Source: Rhodalgimonas zhirmunskyi | GTDB lineage: Bacteria > Pseudomonadota > Alphaproteobacteria > Rhodobacterales > Rhodobacteraceae | NCBI GenBank assembly: GCA_030848925.1 | Contig: JANFFA010000001.1 | Span: 1,054,001-1,118,000, forward strand | Length of the DNA stretch: 64,000 nt | Reading direction: 5' to 3' | Shown: in pieces, positions 17,037 to 26,098 of the stretch | Layout: each line of letters begins with the position of its first letter | Position numbering within the stretch: position 1 is the stretch's first letter | The notes under the pieces: generated by a model | What the model saw: only the letters and a program-made list of their open reading frames with translations | The model's database searches: none | Told to the model about the DNA's origin: nothing | Translations under genes and position numbers: made by a program

Positions 17037-18449
17037 TCAGGCCGCCTCGGCCAAGGCCATCTCTCCGCGCCCGACGAAAGCGCCATGCAGTGCCGCAATA
17101 GCCCCGTCCAGATCGCCCCGCTCCATCAGGAACTGCACGTCCACATTGCGTGGCCCCTGCGCCGCGCCAACAGCCGACAGATCGGCATCGGCCAGCGCTT
17201 GCAAGCCCCGGATCAGCACATCAAGCCCACCCAGATCGCGCCCGATCACCGAAGCAATCGCCAGCTTGCGCACTGAAACCCGCGCCTGCGGATAAAGCTT
17301 CACCAAATCGCGCTCCACCCGCCGGATCACCTTCAGCGATGCATCAAGGTAATGGGTGATTGTATTCGCATTGGACACTTTCGACACGATCCGCACATCA
17401 TGGCGGGTCAGCACGTCAAGGATCGCGGCGTCATAGCCCTTGACCCCCACCATGTCCTGCTCGAACAACTCCAGTGCGATCACGTCGAGGCCGGTCACGA
17501 TCTCGACCGCCGGCACCTCGGCCGCGCATTCATCGATCAATGTGCCCGGATCGCCCGGCTCGAAGGCGTTAGTCACGCGCAACGGCACCTCGGCCCGGCG
17601 CAGGGTCTTGGCCGCGCCCGGATGGATCGCCTCCATCCCCATGTTCGAAAGCTGATCCGCCACGTCATAGTTGGTCCGGCCCAGCTTACGCACGGCGTCG
17701 CCCCCCACCAGTTTCGGATCGGCCGACGACAGGTGAAATTCCTTGTGGATGATCGCCTCATCCGCCCCCGTCAGCGCCGCAAGGCGCGAAAAGGTGATTT
17801 CGGAATAGCCCCGGTCATACTCGCTCATCAGCCCTTCGGCGCATTGCGCATAACCGGTGACAATCGGCAGTTCCGACGCGAAATCGATCCCCCGAAGGCC
17901 ACTTTCAAGCCGCTCTTCAAGGCTCACGTTGCCCTCGTCACGCCAGCCCGACAGACCGACCAGCCGCGCCTCGACCCCGGCACGCCGCAGCATCAGCGCC
18001 GCCGACAGCGCCGAATGCGCCTCGCCCAGTCCCGACAGCAACTCACGCACCTGCATCAGATGCTCGTCGAGCCGGAAATGACCGTAGGAACAGAGCCGCT
18101 GCAAATCGACAAGACAGGTCCGAACGCCCTCGATCCGCTCCAACACGAATTCGCGCGCGCGGGCGCGGTCGCCGTCATGTTCCAACACCGCTTCGTGCGC
18201 CGAAATCATCGCCTGCGCCGCGCGGTCCAGCGCCTCGTGCCAGCCGTGATCGCTCTCTGCGCTGGCGAACATCGCATAGACCCCGGGTTTGCCCGATTTC
18301 TTGTGCTCAAGCAGCAGGTCGGTGATGCCGCCAAAGGCCGACACCACGAAAATCCGCCCATAGGGATCGTCGCGCAGGAACAGCGTATCGCGCAACTCGT
18401 CCAGCCGCGACATCGACGTGCCGCCGATCTTCTCGACAGTATGTCCCAT
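17037..18449 (-). CDS. ask: Ectoine-associated aspartate kinase (Ask_Ect)
   Basis: Phosphorylates L-aspartate, feeding aspartate semialdehyde to ectoine synthesis. The 470-aa protein starts MGHTVEKIGGTSMSR, the distinctive N-terminus of the ectoine-cluster aspartokinases, which are thought to escape the feedback control of the housekeeping enzyme. C-terminal ACT-like segments follow (SKVSNANTITHYLDA). I chose ATG 18449 because GGAGG lies 7 nt upstream; the open frame upstream overlaps ectC. It is last in ectA-ectB-ectC-ask with a 2-nt gap to ectC. Confidence 0.95.
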   Translation of the reverse strand: MGHTVEKIGGTSMSRLDELRDTLFLRDDPYGRIFVVSAFGGITDLLLEHKKSGKPGVYAMFASAESDHGWHEALDRAAQAMISAHEAVLEHDGDRARAREFVLERIEGVRTCLVDLQRLCSYGHFRLDEHLMQVRELLSGLGEAHSALSAALMLRRAGVEARLVGLSGWRDEGNVSLEERLESGLRGIDFASELPIVTGYAQCAEGLMSEYDRGYSEITFSRLAALTGADEAIIHKEFHLSSADPKLVGGDAVRKLGRTNYDVADQLSNMGMEAIHPGAAKTLRRAEVPLRVTNAFEPGDPGTLIDECAAEVPAVEIVTGLDVIALELFEQDMVGVKGYDAAILDVLTRHDVRIVSKVSNANTITHYLDASLKVIRRVERDLVKLYPQARVSVRKLAIASVIGRDLGGLDVLIRGLQALADADLSAVGAAQGPRNVDVQFLMERGDLDGAIAALHGAFVGRGEMALAEAA

Positions 18450-18451
18450 GC

Positions 18452-18859
18452 TCACGCCTCCGCCTTGACGTCCTCGGGCGCGGCGTAAGACCCATCCTCG
18501 CGGTGCACCTCGTTTCCCGTCACCGGCGGGTTGAAACAGCATGCCATGACCAGCTCTTCCTCGGCCCGCAGAACATGGCGGTCATGCTCGTTCAGCGCAT
18601 ACATCACGCCGGGCGTGATCTCGTGCGTCTCGCCCGTGGCCAGATCCGTGATCGAGCCTTTGCCTTGCATGCAATACACACTCTCAAAGTGGTTCTTGTA
18701 TTCGAACGTATGCTCCGACCCGGCCTCAAGGAACGTGATGTGGAAGGAAAACCCCATCCCGTCATCGGCCAGCAGCATCCGCACGCTCGTCCATTTCGCG
18801 TCCGAAACCACCCGGTCCCGTTCGTCTTTCACGATCTTGTTGAAATCTCTTACGATCAT
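18452..18859 (-). CDS. ectC: EctC, L-ectoine synthase
   Basis: Cupin-fold enzyme that cyclises N-gamma-acetyl-2,4-diaminobutyrate to ectoine with loss of water. The 135-aa product begins MIVRDFNKI and keeps the family core [30 protein letters not shown], and [12 protein letters not shown], which supplies the predicted metal-binding histidine. The start is 5 nt past the ectB stop. No ectD (ectoine hydroxylase) follows. Confidence 0.97.
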   Translation of the reverse strand: MIVRDFNKIVKDERDRVVSDAKWTSVRMLLADDGMGFSFHITFLEAGSEHTFEYKNHFESVYCMQGKGSITDLATGETHEITPGVMYALNEHDRHVLRAEEELVMACCFNPPVTGNEVHREDGSYAAPEDVKAEA

Positions 18860-18864
18860 CGGGC

Positions 18865-20160
18865 TTACTCCGCTGCAATCTTGTTTTGTCCAGCCAGCAC
18901 ATCACGTGCCGCATCAAGCAGGATGTTGATCCCGCGTGTCAAAGTCTCGTCCGGCGTGGTCAGCGGGGCGAGGATCTTGACCACCTCATCCTCCGGCCCG
19001 GAAGTCTCGATCACAAGGCCCTTGTCGAACGCCCGGCCACAGATTTCCCCAGCCAGATCGCCCGATCCCACGTCGACCCCGCGCATCAGGCCCCGGCCCT
19101 TCAGCTTTGCGCCCGGCACCATCCCGGCCAGCGTTTCCAGCCCGTCCTTGATGATCGCTTCGCGCCGCTTCAAATCACGCGCAAACGCGCCATCGGCCCA
19201 GAACTTCTCGATCGCCACGCGGGCGGTGATGAAGGCATGGGTATTGCCTCGGAAGGTGCCGTTATGCTCGGCCGGGCCAAACACGTCATGCTCCGGGCGC
19301 ACCAGCGTCAGCGCCATCGGCAGGCCAAAGCCCGAAACCGATTTCGCCATGGTCACGATGTCAGGCATCACGCCCATTTCCTCGAACGAGAAGAACGTCC
19401 CGGCCCGGCCACAGCCCGCCTGAATATCGTCGATGATCAACAGCGCCCCGGCCTCTTTCGCAAGCTCCGCCACGCGCTTCACCCATTCGGGCCGCGCCGC
19501 GTTCAGCCCGCCTTCGCCCTGCACGGTTTCAAGGATGATCGCCGCCGGCGCATCCACGCCCGAAGACTTGTCCTTCAGCATCTTTTCCAAAAGCTCGGTC
19601 GTGTCGATCTGCTCGCCCATGTAGCGATCAAAGGGCATCCGCGTCACGCCATGCAGGGTGATCCCCGCACCGCCCCGGTGATAGCTGTTGCCGGTCGCCG
19701 CCAGCGCGCCCAGCGTCACACCGTGAAAGCCGTTGGTAAAGGCGATGATGTTCTGTCGCCCCGTCACCTTGCGGGCCAGTTTCATCGCCGCTTCCACCGC
19801 GTTCGCGCCGGTCGGGCCGGTGAACATCACCCGGTGATCCATGCCGCGCGGTGCAAGGATATGCTCCTCGAACGCCTCAAGAAAGGCCGCCTTCGGCCCG
19901 GTGTGCAGGTCAAGCCCATGGGCGATGCCATCGCGGTTCATATGCTCAATCAGCGCCGCTTTCATATCCGCGTCGTTGTGCCCGTAGTTGAGCGAGGAAC
20001 ACCCGGCGAGGAAATCGATATAGGTCCGCCCCGTGCTGTCGGTCAGTTCCGATCCCTTCGCCTGCTCGAACGAGGTCGGGAACCCACGGCAGTAAGAGCG
20101 GGCCTCGCTCTCGCGGCGGGTGAAAATGTCAGTGCTGTTTGTCACGCTGTCTCTGGGCAT
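18865..20160 (-). CDS. ectB: EctB, L-2,4-diaminobutyrate transaminase
   Basis: PLP enzyme that aminates aspartate semialdehyde from glutamate. The 431-aa class III aminotransferase has [16 protein letters not shown], the PLP-contacting [11 protein letters not shown] and the lysine in [16 protein letters not shown] 20160 is chosen: AAGGA lies 8 nt upstream, whereas for the ATG at 20169 the same site would be too close. An 89-bp gap separates it from ectA and it is 5 nt from ectC. Confidence 0.96.
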   Translation of the reverse strand: MPRDSVTNSTDIFTRRESEARSYCRGFPTSFEQAKGSELTDSTGRTYIDFLAGCSSLNYGHNDADMKAALIEHMNRDGIAHGLDLHTGPKAAFLEAFEEHILAPRGMDHRVMFTGPTGANAVEAAMKLARKVTGRQNIIAFTNGFHGVTLGALAATGNSYHRGGAGITLHGVTRMPFDRYMGEQIDTTELLEKMLKDKSSGVDAPAAIILETVQGEGGLNAARPEWVKRVAELAKEAGALLIIDDIQAGCGRAGTFFSFEEMGVMPDIVTMAKSVSGFGLPMALTLVRPEHDVFGPAEHNGTFRGNTHAFITARVAIEKFWADGAFARDLKRREAIIKDGLETLAGMVPGAKLKGRGLMRGVDVGSGDLAGEICGRAFDKGLVIETSGPEDEVVKILAPLTTPDETLTRGINILLDAARDVLAGQNKIAAE

Positions 20161-20249
20161 GTGAAGCATCCTTTCGGGATGAAAAATGTGAATGGGTGTG
20201 TGGCGCCAATCGCGTTGGCACCGATAGCCTTGGAACGGTCGGGCTGTTG

Positions 20250-20783
20250 TCAGGCCGCCTTTTTCAGCGGCGCGGCCCCCGGCAGGTCAATCGTCACCAT
20301 ATGCTCGGTGTCATGCGCGCCGCCAAAGTGAGCGTCGCGCTTGAAATGCGGCTCATCGCTCAGATCCCCGCCGATCTTGCGGGCAAAGCTGCGAAACAAC
20401 CCCCACGAGGCGGCATTGTCCTTGGTGATCGTCGTCTTGAGCTCTTCCGCCTCGGCGCATTCATCGCGCGCGATCAGGTGATGCAGCATCTTGCCACCAA
20501 GCCCCAAACCGCGCGCCGAAGGGCAAACCGCAACCTGCCAGACGAAAAACGCGTTCTGCCCCGGGATCATATGCCCCGAGATCCAGCCGACAACCTCACC
20601 GTCCACCTCGGCCACGACGCAGGTATCGCGAAAATGATCCGCTTGGATCAGGTTGCAATACATCGAGTTCTCATCAAGCGGCGCACAGCGGCGCACCAAC
20701 TCCCAGATTTCGGCCCCATCCGTCGCGTTCGGTTTGCGCAGACGGGGCATTCGTGTTCGGGGCTGGTCGATGTCTCTCGGCAT
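20250..20783 (-). CDS. ectA: EctA, L-2,4-diaminobutyrate acetyltransferase
   Basis: GNAT-fold enzyme that transfers acetyl from acetyl-CoA to the gamma-amino group of diaminobutyrate. The 177-aa product has the acetyl-CoA pyrophosphate loop ARGLGLGGKML and the ITKDNAASWGLFRSFA segment typical of EctA. ATG 20783 has AGGTG 9 nt upstream; a GTG four codons earlier is less likely. First gene of the operon, divergent from the MarR-type regulator, so the 267-bp gap should hold the salt-controlled promoter. Confidence 0.95.
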   Translation of the reverse strand: MPRDIDQPRTRMPRLRKPNATDGAEIWELVRRCAPLDENSMYCNLIQADHFRDTCVVAEVDGEVVGWISGHMIPGQNAFFVWQVAVCPSARGLGLGGKMLHHLIARDECAEAEELKTTITKDNAASWGLFRSFARKIGGDLSDEPHFKRDAHFGGAHDTEHMVTIDLPGAAPLKKAA

Positions 20784-21050
20784 GGGCTGTGTCACCTGTG
20801 GCTATTGCTTTGAGCGACTAACTAAATGGCTTATGTGAAAATTTCAAGACACAAAGCATATTTGAAGCCACTCATGATGCAATATCCGCATAAAATCTGA
20901 TATTGACCCTAAAATCCCTTAGTTATTACTTAGCCACTCTAATCTTATATCACTACGTTCATCTAAGCTGTTTTTCGCCCATCCTCCCGATCGCTTGACC
21001 CGGCAACCTGCAATGCCATACTTCCGCCTATCCACGGGGGGCCTGACGAC
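20784..21050. promoter_or_regulatory. ectA/ectR divergent control region
   Basis: This gap is distinctly AT-rich against its neighbours, as usual for ect promoters. TAACTAA occurs at 20819-20825 and inverted as TTAGTTA at 20919-20925, exactly 100 bp apart; these could be EctR half-sites. On the minus strand TTGCAT (20882-20877) and TATGCT (20860-20855), 16 bp apart, form a possible ectA promoter. All are candidate sites only. Confidence 0.4.
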
Positions 21051-21548
21051 ATGGCACAGAATCCACGCACCGACATGAGCCTGATCGCGTTGCGCCGCAT
21101 CCTGCGCGCAACCGAGCTTTACGAGCGTGAGCTGGCACAGGCTGCTGGCCTCACCCCGGCGCAGTTGCGCGTGCTTCAGATCGTGGCGCAAAACAGCACC
21201 AGTGGCGCCACGCCCAAAGCGCTGGCCACCCAGATGGGCGTCAGTCAGGCCACAGTCACCGCACTGGTCGACAAGCTGGTCCGAAGCGGCACCGTCACCC
21301 GCAACCGCTCGCAAACCGACCGGCGGCAAACCGATGTGCTGATCACCGAAAAGGGCCTGAAAGCGGTCGAATCCTCACCCGACGCGCTGCAACAGCGTTT
21401 CGTCAGCGCCTTCGAAGGCCTTCAGGATTGGGAGCAATCTCAAATCGTCGCCTCGCTCGAACGGGTCGCTGCCATGCTCGACGCCCGCGCGCTCGATGCC
21501 TCGCCGGTGCTCACCACCGGTGAAATCAACGCACCGCCCGAGGGCTGA
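21051..21548 (+). CDS. ectR: EctR-like MarR-family regulator of ectoine synthesis
   Basis: A 165-aa winged-helix protein with the MarR fold: dimerisation helices, HTH around TPKALATQMGVSQATVTALVD and the wing SQTDRRQTDVLITEKG. EctR1 of methylotrophs and many marine bacteria is a MarR protein encoded next to ectABC that represses it at low salinity; this gene has the same divergent placement. The function is inferred from family plus position. Confidence 0.85.
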   Translation: MAQNPRTDMSLIALRRILRATELYERELAQAAGLTPAQLRVLQIVAQNSTSGATPKALATQMGVSQATVTALVDKLVRSGTVTRNRSQTDRRQTDVLITEKGLKAVESSPDALQQRFVSAFEGLQDWEQSQIVASLERVAAMLDARALDASPVLTTGEINAPPEG

Positions 21549-21589
21549 TCTGCCAGCCCCCGGGCGCGCTATGTTTTAACGTCAGGTCT

Positions 21590-22990
21590 CTAGGCCAATG
21601 ACGGCAGCCAAAGCACGATCTGCGGAAAGGCGATCAGCCCCGCAATGGTCAGCGCATCGGCCAAGAAGAATGGCGTCACGCCCTTGAACACGTCCTGCAC
21701 CGTCAGGTCATCGCGCACACCGGCCACGACAAAACAGTTCAGCCCGATAGGCGGCGTGATCAAACAGAACTCGGCCATTTTCACCACCAGAATCCCGAAC
21801 CAGATCGCGCACATCTCGCCCGACATGCCAAAGGCACTGTCGGCCGCCGCGACACCCTCGCCGCCATTCAACGCCATGACGGCGGGATAAACCACCGGCA
21901 GCGTCAGAAGCAGCATCCCGATCGCGTCCATGAACATGCCCAGCACGGCATAACCCAGCAGGATACAGATCAGGATCGTCATGGGCGAATAGTGCAAGCT
22001 GGTGATCCAGTCGGAAAACGCCCCCGGCAGATCGGCAAAGCCAAGAAAGCGCACATAGATCAGCACACCCCAGATGATGGTAAAGATCATCACCGTCAGT
22101 TTGGCCGTCTCAAGCAGCGCCATCTTCAACTGTTTCCAGCGCATCCCGCGATAAAGCGCCATGCAGAACACGACGAACGCCCCCAGCGCACCGCCCTCTG
22201 TCGGCGTGCCCCATGCCTCGTCCCCGAATGGGTTATAGACGAACAGGATGATGATCAGCACCACGGCAAGGATCGGCAGCGCCGGTGGCAAGGCCGCGAA
22301 CCGCTGTTTCCACGTGAACCCCTTCACCGGCGGCCCGACCGACTTCCAGATCATCGCAATGCCCATGATCAGCCCGGCATAAACCACCGCCGAAAACGCC
22401 CCCGGAATGAACCCGGCAAGCAACAGTTTTCCCACGTCCTGCTCCACGATGATCGCATAGATCACAAGGATGGCCGAAGGCGGGATCAGGCTGGCCAGCG
22501 TGCCACCGGCGGCCACGACACCGGCCGCGAATTGCTTGTTGTAACCGATCTTAAGCATCTCGGGGATGGCGATGCGCGCGAACACCGCCGCCGTCGCCAC
22601 GCTCGCGCCCGACACGGCTGCAAACCCGGCTGTGGCGAAGACGGTCGACACTGCCAAACCGCCCGGCAGCCATGCGAACCACCGCTTCGCCGCCTCGAAC
22701 AGCGCCTTCGTCAGCCCGGCGTAATAGGCAAGATAGCCGATCAATATGAACGTCGGGATCAGGCTCAGCGTATTGCTGGCCACCTTGGAATGGGGCACCT
22801 GTCCCGCCGTCTTGGCGGCCACGGTGATCGCCCAGCCGATCCTCTCGGGATCGAACCCGCGCTTGGCCCAGAAAATTAGGAACAGGCCCACAAGCCCCGC
22901 AAGTGCCGCGGCAAAGGCCACGCGCATCCCCATCACCACAAGGACAAGCAGCCCCGCCGTGACGTAAAGACCAATTTCGATCTCAGTCAT
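21590..22990 (-). CDS. dctM: TRAP transporter large permease (DctM)
   Basis: The 466-aa inner-membrane permease of a tripartite ATP-independent transporter, with about 12 hydrophobic segments and DctM-type stretches such as LIPPSAILVIYAI and LITPPIGLNCFVVAG. It drives sodium-coupled uptake of the ligand delivered by DctP. ATG 22990 overlaps dctQ by 8 bp, so the two are coupled; the open frame upstream of this ATG is proline/arginine-rich and not part of the protein. Confidence 0.93.
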   Translation of the reverse strand: MTEIEIGLYVTAGLLVLVVMGMRVAFAAALAGLVGLFLIFWAKRGFDPERIGWAITVAAKTAGQVPHSKVASNTLSLIPTFILIGYLAYYAGLTKALFEAAKRWFAWLPGGLAVSTVFATAGFAAVSGASVATAAVFARIAIPEMLKIGYNKQFAAGVVAAGGTLASLIPPSAILVIYAIIVEQDVGKLLLAGFIPGAFSAVVYAGLIMGIAMIWKSVGPPVKGFTWKQRFAALPPALPILAVVLIIILFVYNPFGDEAWGTPTEGGALGAFVVFCMALYRGMRWKQLKMALLETAKLTVMIFTIIWGVLIYVRFLGFADLPGAFSDWITSLHYSPMTILICILLGYAVLGMFMDAIGMLLLTLPVVYPAVMALNGGEGVAAADSAFGMSGEMCAIWFGILVVKMAEFCLITPPIGLNCFVVAGVRDDLTVQDVFKGVTPFFLADALTIAGLIAFPQIVLWLPSLA

Positions 22991-23630
22991 TTCCAAGGCT
23001 CGCCTCCTCTTCCATAAGGCCCTCGGCCTCGGCGGCGGCCTGCGCCGCGGCATCCATCACCATCGGCACCGCTACCGGCGCCTCTAGCCCCAGTATCAGC
23101 GCCCTGCCATAGCCATACGCCTGGATCAGCAGTCGCATCGCCAGCACCGTAAAGGCCACCGGCACAATCAATTTCGCAGGCCAAAGGGGAAGGCGAATAT
23201 CCGTGCTGCTGTCGCGGCTGAACCATGGCGCGTTCCAGTCGAACGACCGCTCGAAATGCGCCCAGCTGCCCCAGATGAGGAACACGATCAGCAACAGGAT
23301 CAAAAGCACGCTCACCAGTTCGAACAACCACAACGCCCGGCCGCGCAGGTGCTCAACGACAAGGTCCATCCGGATATGCGTCCCGTCGCGCTGCGCGAAC
23401 GACACCGCAAAGATCGCGATCAGCGGCATCAACTGCTCGATCCAATCGATATATCCCGACAGCGGCTCGTTGAATAACACCCGCCCCCCGACCGATCGCA
23501 CCGCCAGAACCATAAGCATGAAAACCGCGATCCCGGCGACCAGACCCATGAACCGCTCGATCACAAGCAATCCCCGATCAAGTCGGCTCAGGACCGAGCC
23601 GTCTTCCAAAACGGGTGACGAACCTGCCAT
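22983..23630 (-). CDS. dctQ: TRAP transporter small permease (DctQ)
   Basis: A 215-aa protein with four predicted membrane helices and the DctQ pattern RDGTHIRMDLVVEHL between helices 2 and 3. It partners DctM. The C-terminal tail is alanine/glutamate-rich and longer than average. It lies 96 bp after dctP beyond a strong hairpin, and its 3' end overlaps dctM. Confidence 0.9.
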   Translation of the reverse strand: MAGSSPVLEDGSVLSRLDRGLLVIERFMGLVAGIAVFMLMVLAVRSVGGRVLFNEPLSGYIDWIEQLMPLIAIFAVSFAQRDGTHIRMDLVVEHLRGRALWLFELVSVLLILLLIVFLIWGSWAHFERSFDWNAPWFSRDSSTDIRLPLWPAKLIVPVAFTVLAMRLLIQAYGYGRALILGLEAPVAVPMVMDAAAQAAAEAEGLMEEEASLGND

Positions 23631-23692
23631 TCCCTGCCCCTCTTCTTATTGCGAAAAACCGGCCCCGCGTTGCCGCAAGACCGGAAGGAAAC

Positions 23693-23718
23693 GGGGCCGC
23701 GCATCTCGGCGCGGCCCC
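23693..23718 (-). terminator. dctP-dctQ intercistronic hairpin
   Basis: A perfect 10-bp stem, GGGGCCGCGC (23693-23702) with 23709-23718, has a 6-nt loop and starts 9 nt after the dctP stop. It lacks a U-run, so it probably protects the dctP message 3' end and partly attenuates readthrough, giving more binding protein than permease. Confidence 0.65.
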
Positions 23719-23726
23719 TGGTGGCA

Positions 23727-24731
23727 TCAGCTGCCGTTTTCGCTCAGCGTCTTCTGAACAAGATCATAAAGCTCCTGTGCAGGAAGGCCCTGATCGGTCA
23801 TTTCCTTGATCCACTGATCGCTGATCGGCGCGGCGGCCTCGCGGAACTTGGCAAGCTCTGCATCGGAAATCACCACCTTCTCGACGTTCTTCTCGGCCAG
23901 GACCTCATCCCAGCGCTTCAGCAGCGCGCCGTAGTTGTCGAGGTAATGCTGGATCGACTCGTCGACCGAGCTTTCAAGCGCCTCGCGCTCGGCATCGCTG
24001 AGCGAGTCATAGGCGTCGATGTTCACCACGATCGGGCAGTTCACCGTGCCGGGGTTAAGGTTCGAGGTCCACCACGTGGCTTCGTTGATCGTGCCAAAGC
24101 TCAGGTGCGCATGCGGCGCGAAGGCCACGGTATCGACAACGCCCGAATCCATCGCCTGGAAGGCCTCGCTCGACGGCACCGAGGTCGGCACGGCGCCCAC
24201 GGCCCGGAAGGCCTCGCCGATACCACCGGTGGCGCGCACGCGCATACCGTTCATCTTCTCGACCGTGTCACGCGGCTCGCCCTTGCCAACAAGGTTGTAC
24301 TGCGGCATCGGCGAAGTCATCAAAAGCCGTGCGTTCCACTGCTTCATCTCGTCCTGCACGGCGGGATGGGCATAAACCGCATTGGACACTGCCACTTCCT
24401 GCTCAAGGTTGCTCACCCCGAGGAACGGCAGTTCAAGCACGGTGATCGCGCGGTTCTTGTCGCGGTGATAGCCGGCACAGAACTGCGCCATCTCGAACGC
24501 GCCGATCGAGATCCCGTCAAGGTTCTCCTTGGGCTTCGAAAGACCGCCGTAGGACACGTTGATCGTGAACTCGCCATTGGTCTTTTCCGAAACCAGCTCG
24601 GCGATCTTTTCGACATGCTCGGTAAAGGCGCGTCGCTTGCCCCAGACCGAGGCATTCCATTCGGTCGCAAGCGCACCCGTGGCAAAGCTCGCGGTTACGG
24701 CTGCCACAGCAGCCAGTCGGATCGTGTTCAT
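23727..24731 (-). CDS. dctP: TRAP transporter periplasmic substrate-binding protein (DctP family)
   Basis: A 334-aa solute-binding protein with a signal peptide (about residues 1-22, cleaved near GALA-TEW). It shows DctP-family features: GEPRDTVEKMNGMRVRATGG, and the conserved arginine in that segment usually binds a substrate carboxylate. The substrate is unknown. Two ATGs lie in tandem (24734 and 24731); AGGGAG is 7 nt from the second, which I prefer. First gene of dctPQM. Confidence 0.92.
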   Translation of the reverse strand: MNTIRLAAVAAVTASFATGALATEWNASVWGKRRAFTEHVEKIAELVSEKTNGEFTINVSYGGLSKPKENLDGISIGAFEMAQFCAGYHRDKNRAITVLELPFLGVSNLEQEVAVSNAVYAHPAVQDEMKQWNARLLMTSPMPQYNLVGKGEPRDTVEKMNGMRVRATGGIGEAFRAVGAVPTSVPSSEAFQAMDSGVVDTVAFAPHAHLSFGTINEATWWTSNLNPGTVNCPIVVNIDAYDSLSDAEREALESSVDESIQHYLDNYGALLKRWDEVLAEKNVEKVVISDAELAKFREAAAPISDQWIKEMTDQGLPAQELYDLVQKTLSENGS

Positions 24732-25108
24732 CATGTAACTCCCTGTTCACGGCCTCCTCCGGGCCGGTTGACGGGGCAAACCTAGCGGCCCCGGGCGATG
24801 CTGCCAACCCCCGTGAGCCGCCTCGCGGCGCCCTTTTTCACCCCACCAAGGCGCGCGGACCGCTGCGCCGGGGGTCCTCTCTCCGTCCCCGCGCCCGAAA
24901 TGCGCCCCATCGGCCCCGAAAGCACAGCATAGGCACCGCGAGCGCGGTCTAGAAACCGATTAAAAACAGGGCCAGTTCCGCTTCCCAAACGCTTCCCCAC
25001 AACATATAGTGTCGCCAAGGGATCGAACGCGGGGCAAAAGACCCCGGATAAAGGTCCGCAAAATGGGGCCCGTCGAGGGGCTCAACCAAGGGGCCAAGGG
25101 GCAGGCAG
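24732..25108. other. Intergenic region between dctP and mipZ
   Basis: 377 bp between divergent genes. It must hold the dctPQM and mipZ promoters, but I see no convincing -35/-10 pair, phased repeat or long palindrome. The half next to dctP is very GC-rich; around 24950-25020 it is more AT-rich, which would suit a mipZ promoter. No small gene is supported. Confidence 0.5.
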
Positions 25109-25918
25109 ATGGCACATATCATCGTTGTGGGGAACGAAAAGGGCGGCGCGGGCAAATCCACCGTCTCGATGCATATCGCCACCGCGCTGGCGCGGCTTGG
25201 CCATTCGGTCTCGGCACTCGATCTCGACCTGCGCCAGAAAACCTTCGGACGCTATGTCGAGAACCGCAAAAGCTTCATCAAGCGCTCGGGCCTGTCGCTG
25301 CCCAGCCCGGAATACCACGACCTGCCCGAGATCGACAAATCGACCCTGAAACCGGGCGAGAACATCTATGACCACCGGCTCTCGGCCGCCGTGGCCACGC
25401 TCGACCCGGACAATGATTTCATCCTGATCGATTGCCCCGGCTCGCATACCCGCCTGTCGCAAGTGGCACACAGCCTTGCCGACACGCTGGTCACGCCCCT
25501 CAACGACAGTTTCATCGACTTCGACCTGCTCGCCCATACCGACGAGACCGGCGAAAAGATCCTCGGCCCCTCGGTCTATTCCGAAATGGTCTGGTCCGCG
25601 CGCCAGCTGCGCGCACAGGCCGGGCTGAAGCCGATCGACTGGGTGGTCTTGCGCAACCGCCTCGGCGCCCAGCGCATGGTCAACAAAGAAAAGATGGAGC
25701 ACGCGCTCGACAACCTTGCCAAGCGCATCGGCTTTCGCATCGCCCCCGGTTTTCATGAGCGGGTGATCTTCCGCGAGCTTTTCCCCCGCGGCCTGACCCT
25801 GCTCGATCTCAAAGATATCGGGGTGAAACAGCTCAACATCTCAAACGTCGCCGCCCGGCAGGAATTGCGCGACATGATGAAATCGCTGAACCTGCCCGGC
25901 GTGACGGTGGATTTCTAA
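25109..25918 (+). CDS. mipZ: MipZ-like ParA-family ATPase, division-site positioning
   Basis: In Caulobacter, MipZ forms a bipolar gradient from ParB-bound origins and inhibits FtsZ polymerisation, placing the Z ring at midcell. This 269-aa protein closely follows it: deviant Walker A NEKGGAGKST, DLDLRQKTFGRYVENR, VVTP-like LVTPLNDSFIDFDLL, DWVVLRNRLGA and the C-terminal FRELFPRGLTLLDL and NVAARQELRDMM. It is distinct from ParA/Soj of parAB loci. Single gene, GGGGCAGG upstream. Confidence 0.92.
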   Translation: MAHIIVVGNEKGGAGKSTVSMHIATALARLGHSVSALDLDLRQKTFGRYVENRKSFIKRSGLSLPSPEYHDLPEIDKSTLKPGENIYDHRLSAAVATLDPDNDFILIDCPGSHTRLSQVAHSLADTLVTPLNDSFIDFDLLAHTDETGEKILGPSVYSEMVWSARQLRAQAGLKPIDWVVLRNRLGAQRMVNKEKMEHALDNLAKRIGFRIAPGFHERVIFRELFPRGLTLLDLKDIGVKQLNISNVAARQELRDMMKSLNLPGVTVDF

Positions 25919-25951
25919 GCCCCCAACCTAGCTGCGCCTGATCCAGCCGGG

Positions 25952-26040
25952 CCTGATCCAATTGCGTGCTGCGCACCCACTATTTTTAAGCATGGGGGTT
26001 TCACCCCCAAACCCCCAGAGTATTTTCAGAAAAATGAAAG
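25952..26040 (+). repeat. Dispersed intergenic element, copy 1
   Basis: Starts CTGATCCAATTGCGTGCTG, then GCGCACCCAC, a GGGGG...CCCCC hairpin and a GAGTATTT...AAAATGAAAG end. Copies 2 (35657) and 3 (40373) share the same order. It lies between the convergent mipZ and eamA. Confidence 0.75.
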
Positions 26041-26073
26041 ACAGACCCCGCTTTCATTTTTCCCTAAATACTC
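26018..26073. terminator. Long bidirectional hairpin between mipZ and eamA
   Basis: Arm 26018-26040 (GAGTATTT...AAAATGAAAG) pairs with 26051-26073 across a 10-nt loop, with mismatches only in the middle. Short A and T runs inside the arms let it act on both converging transcripts. It is built from an element-end pair facing each other. Confidence 0.65.
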
Positions 26074-26098
26074 CCGCCGGAGGCGTCCGCGGGCGCGG

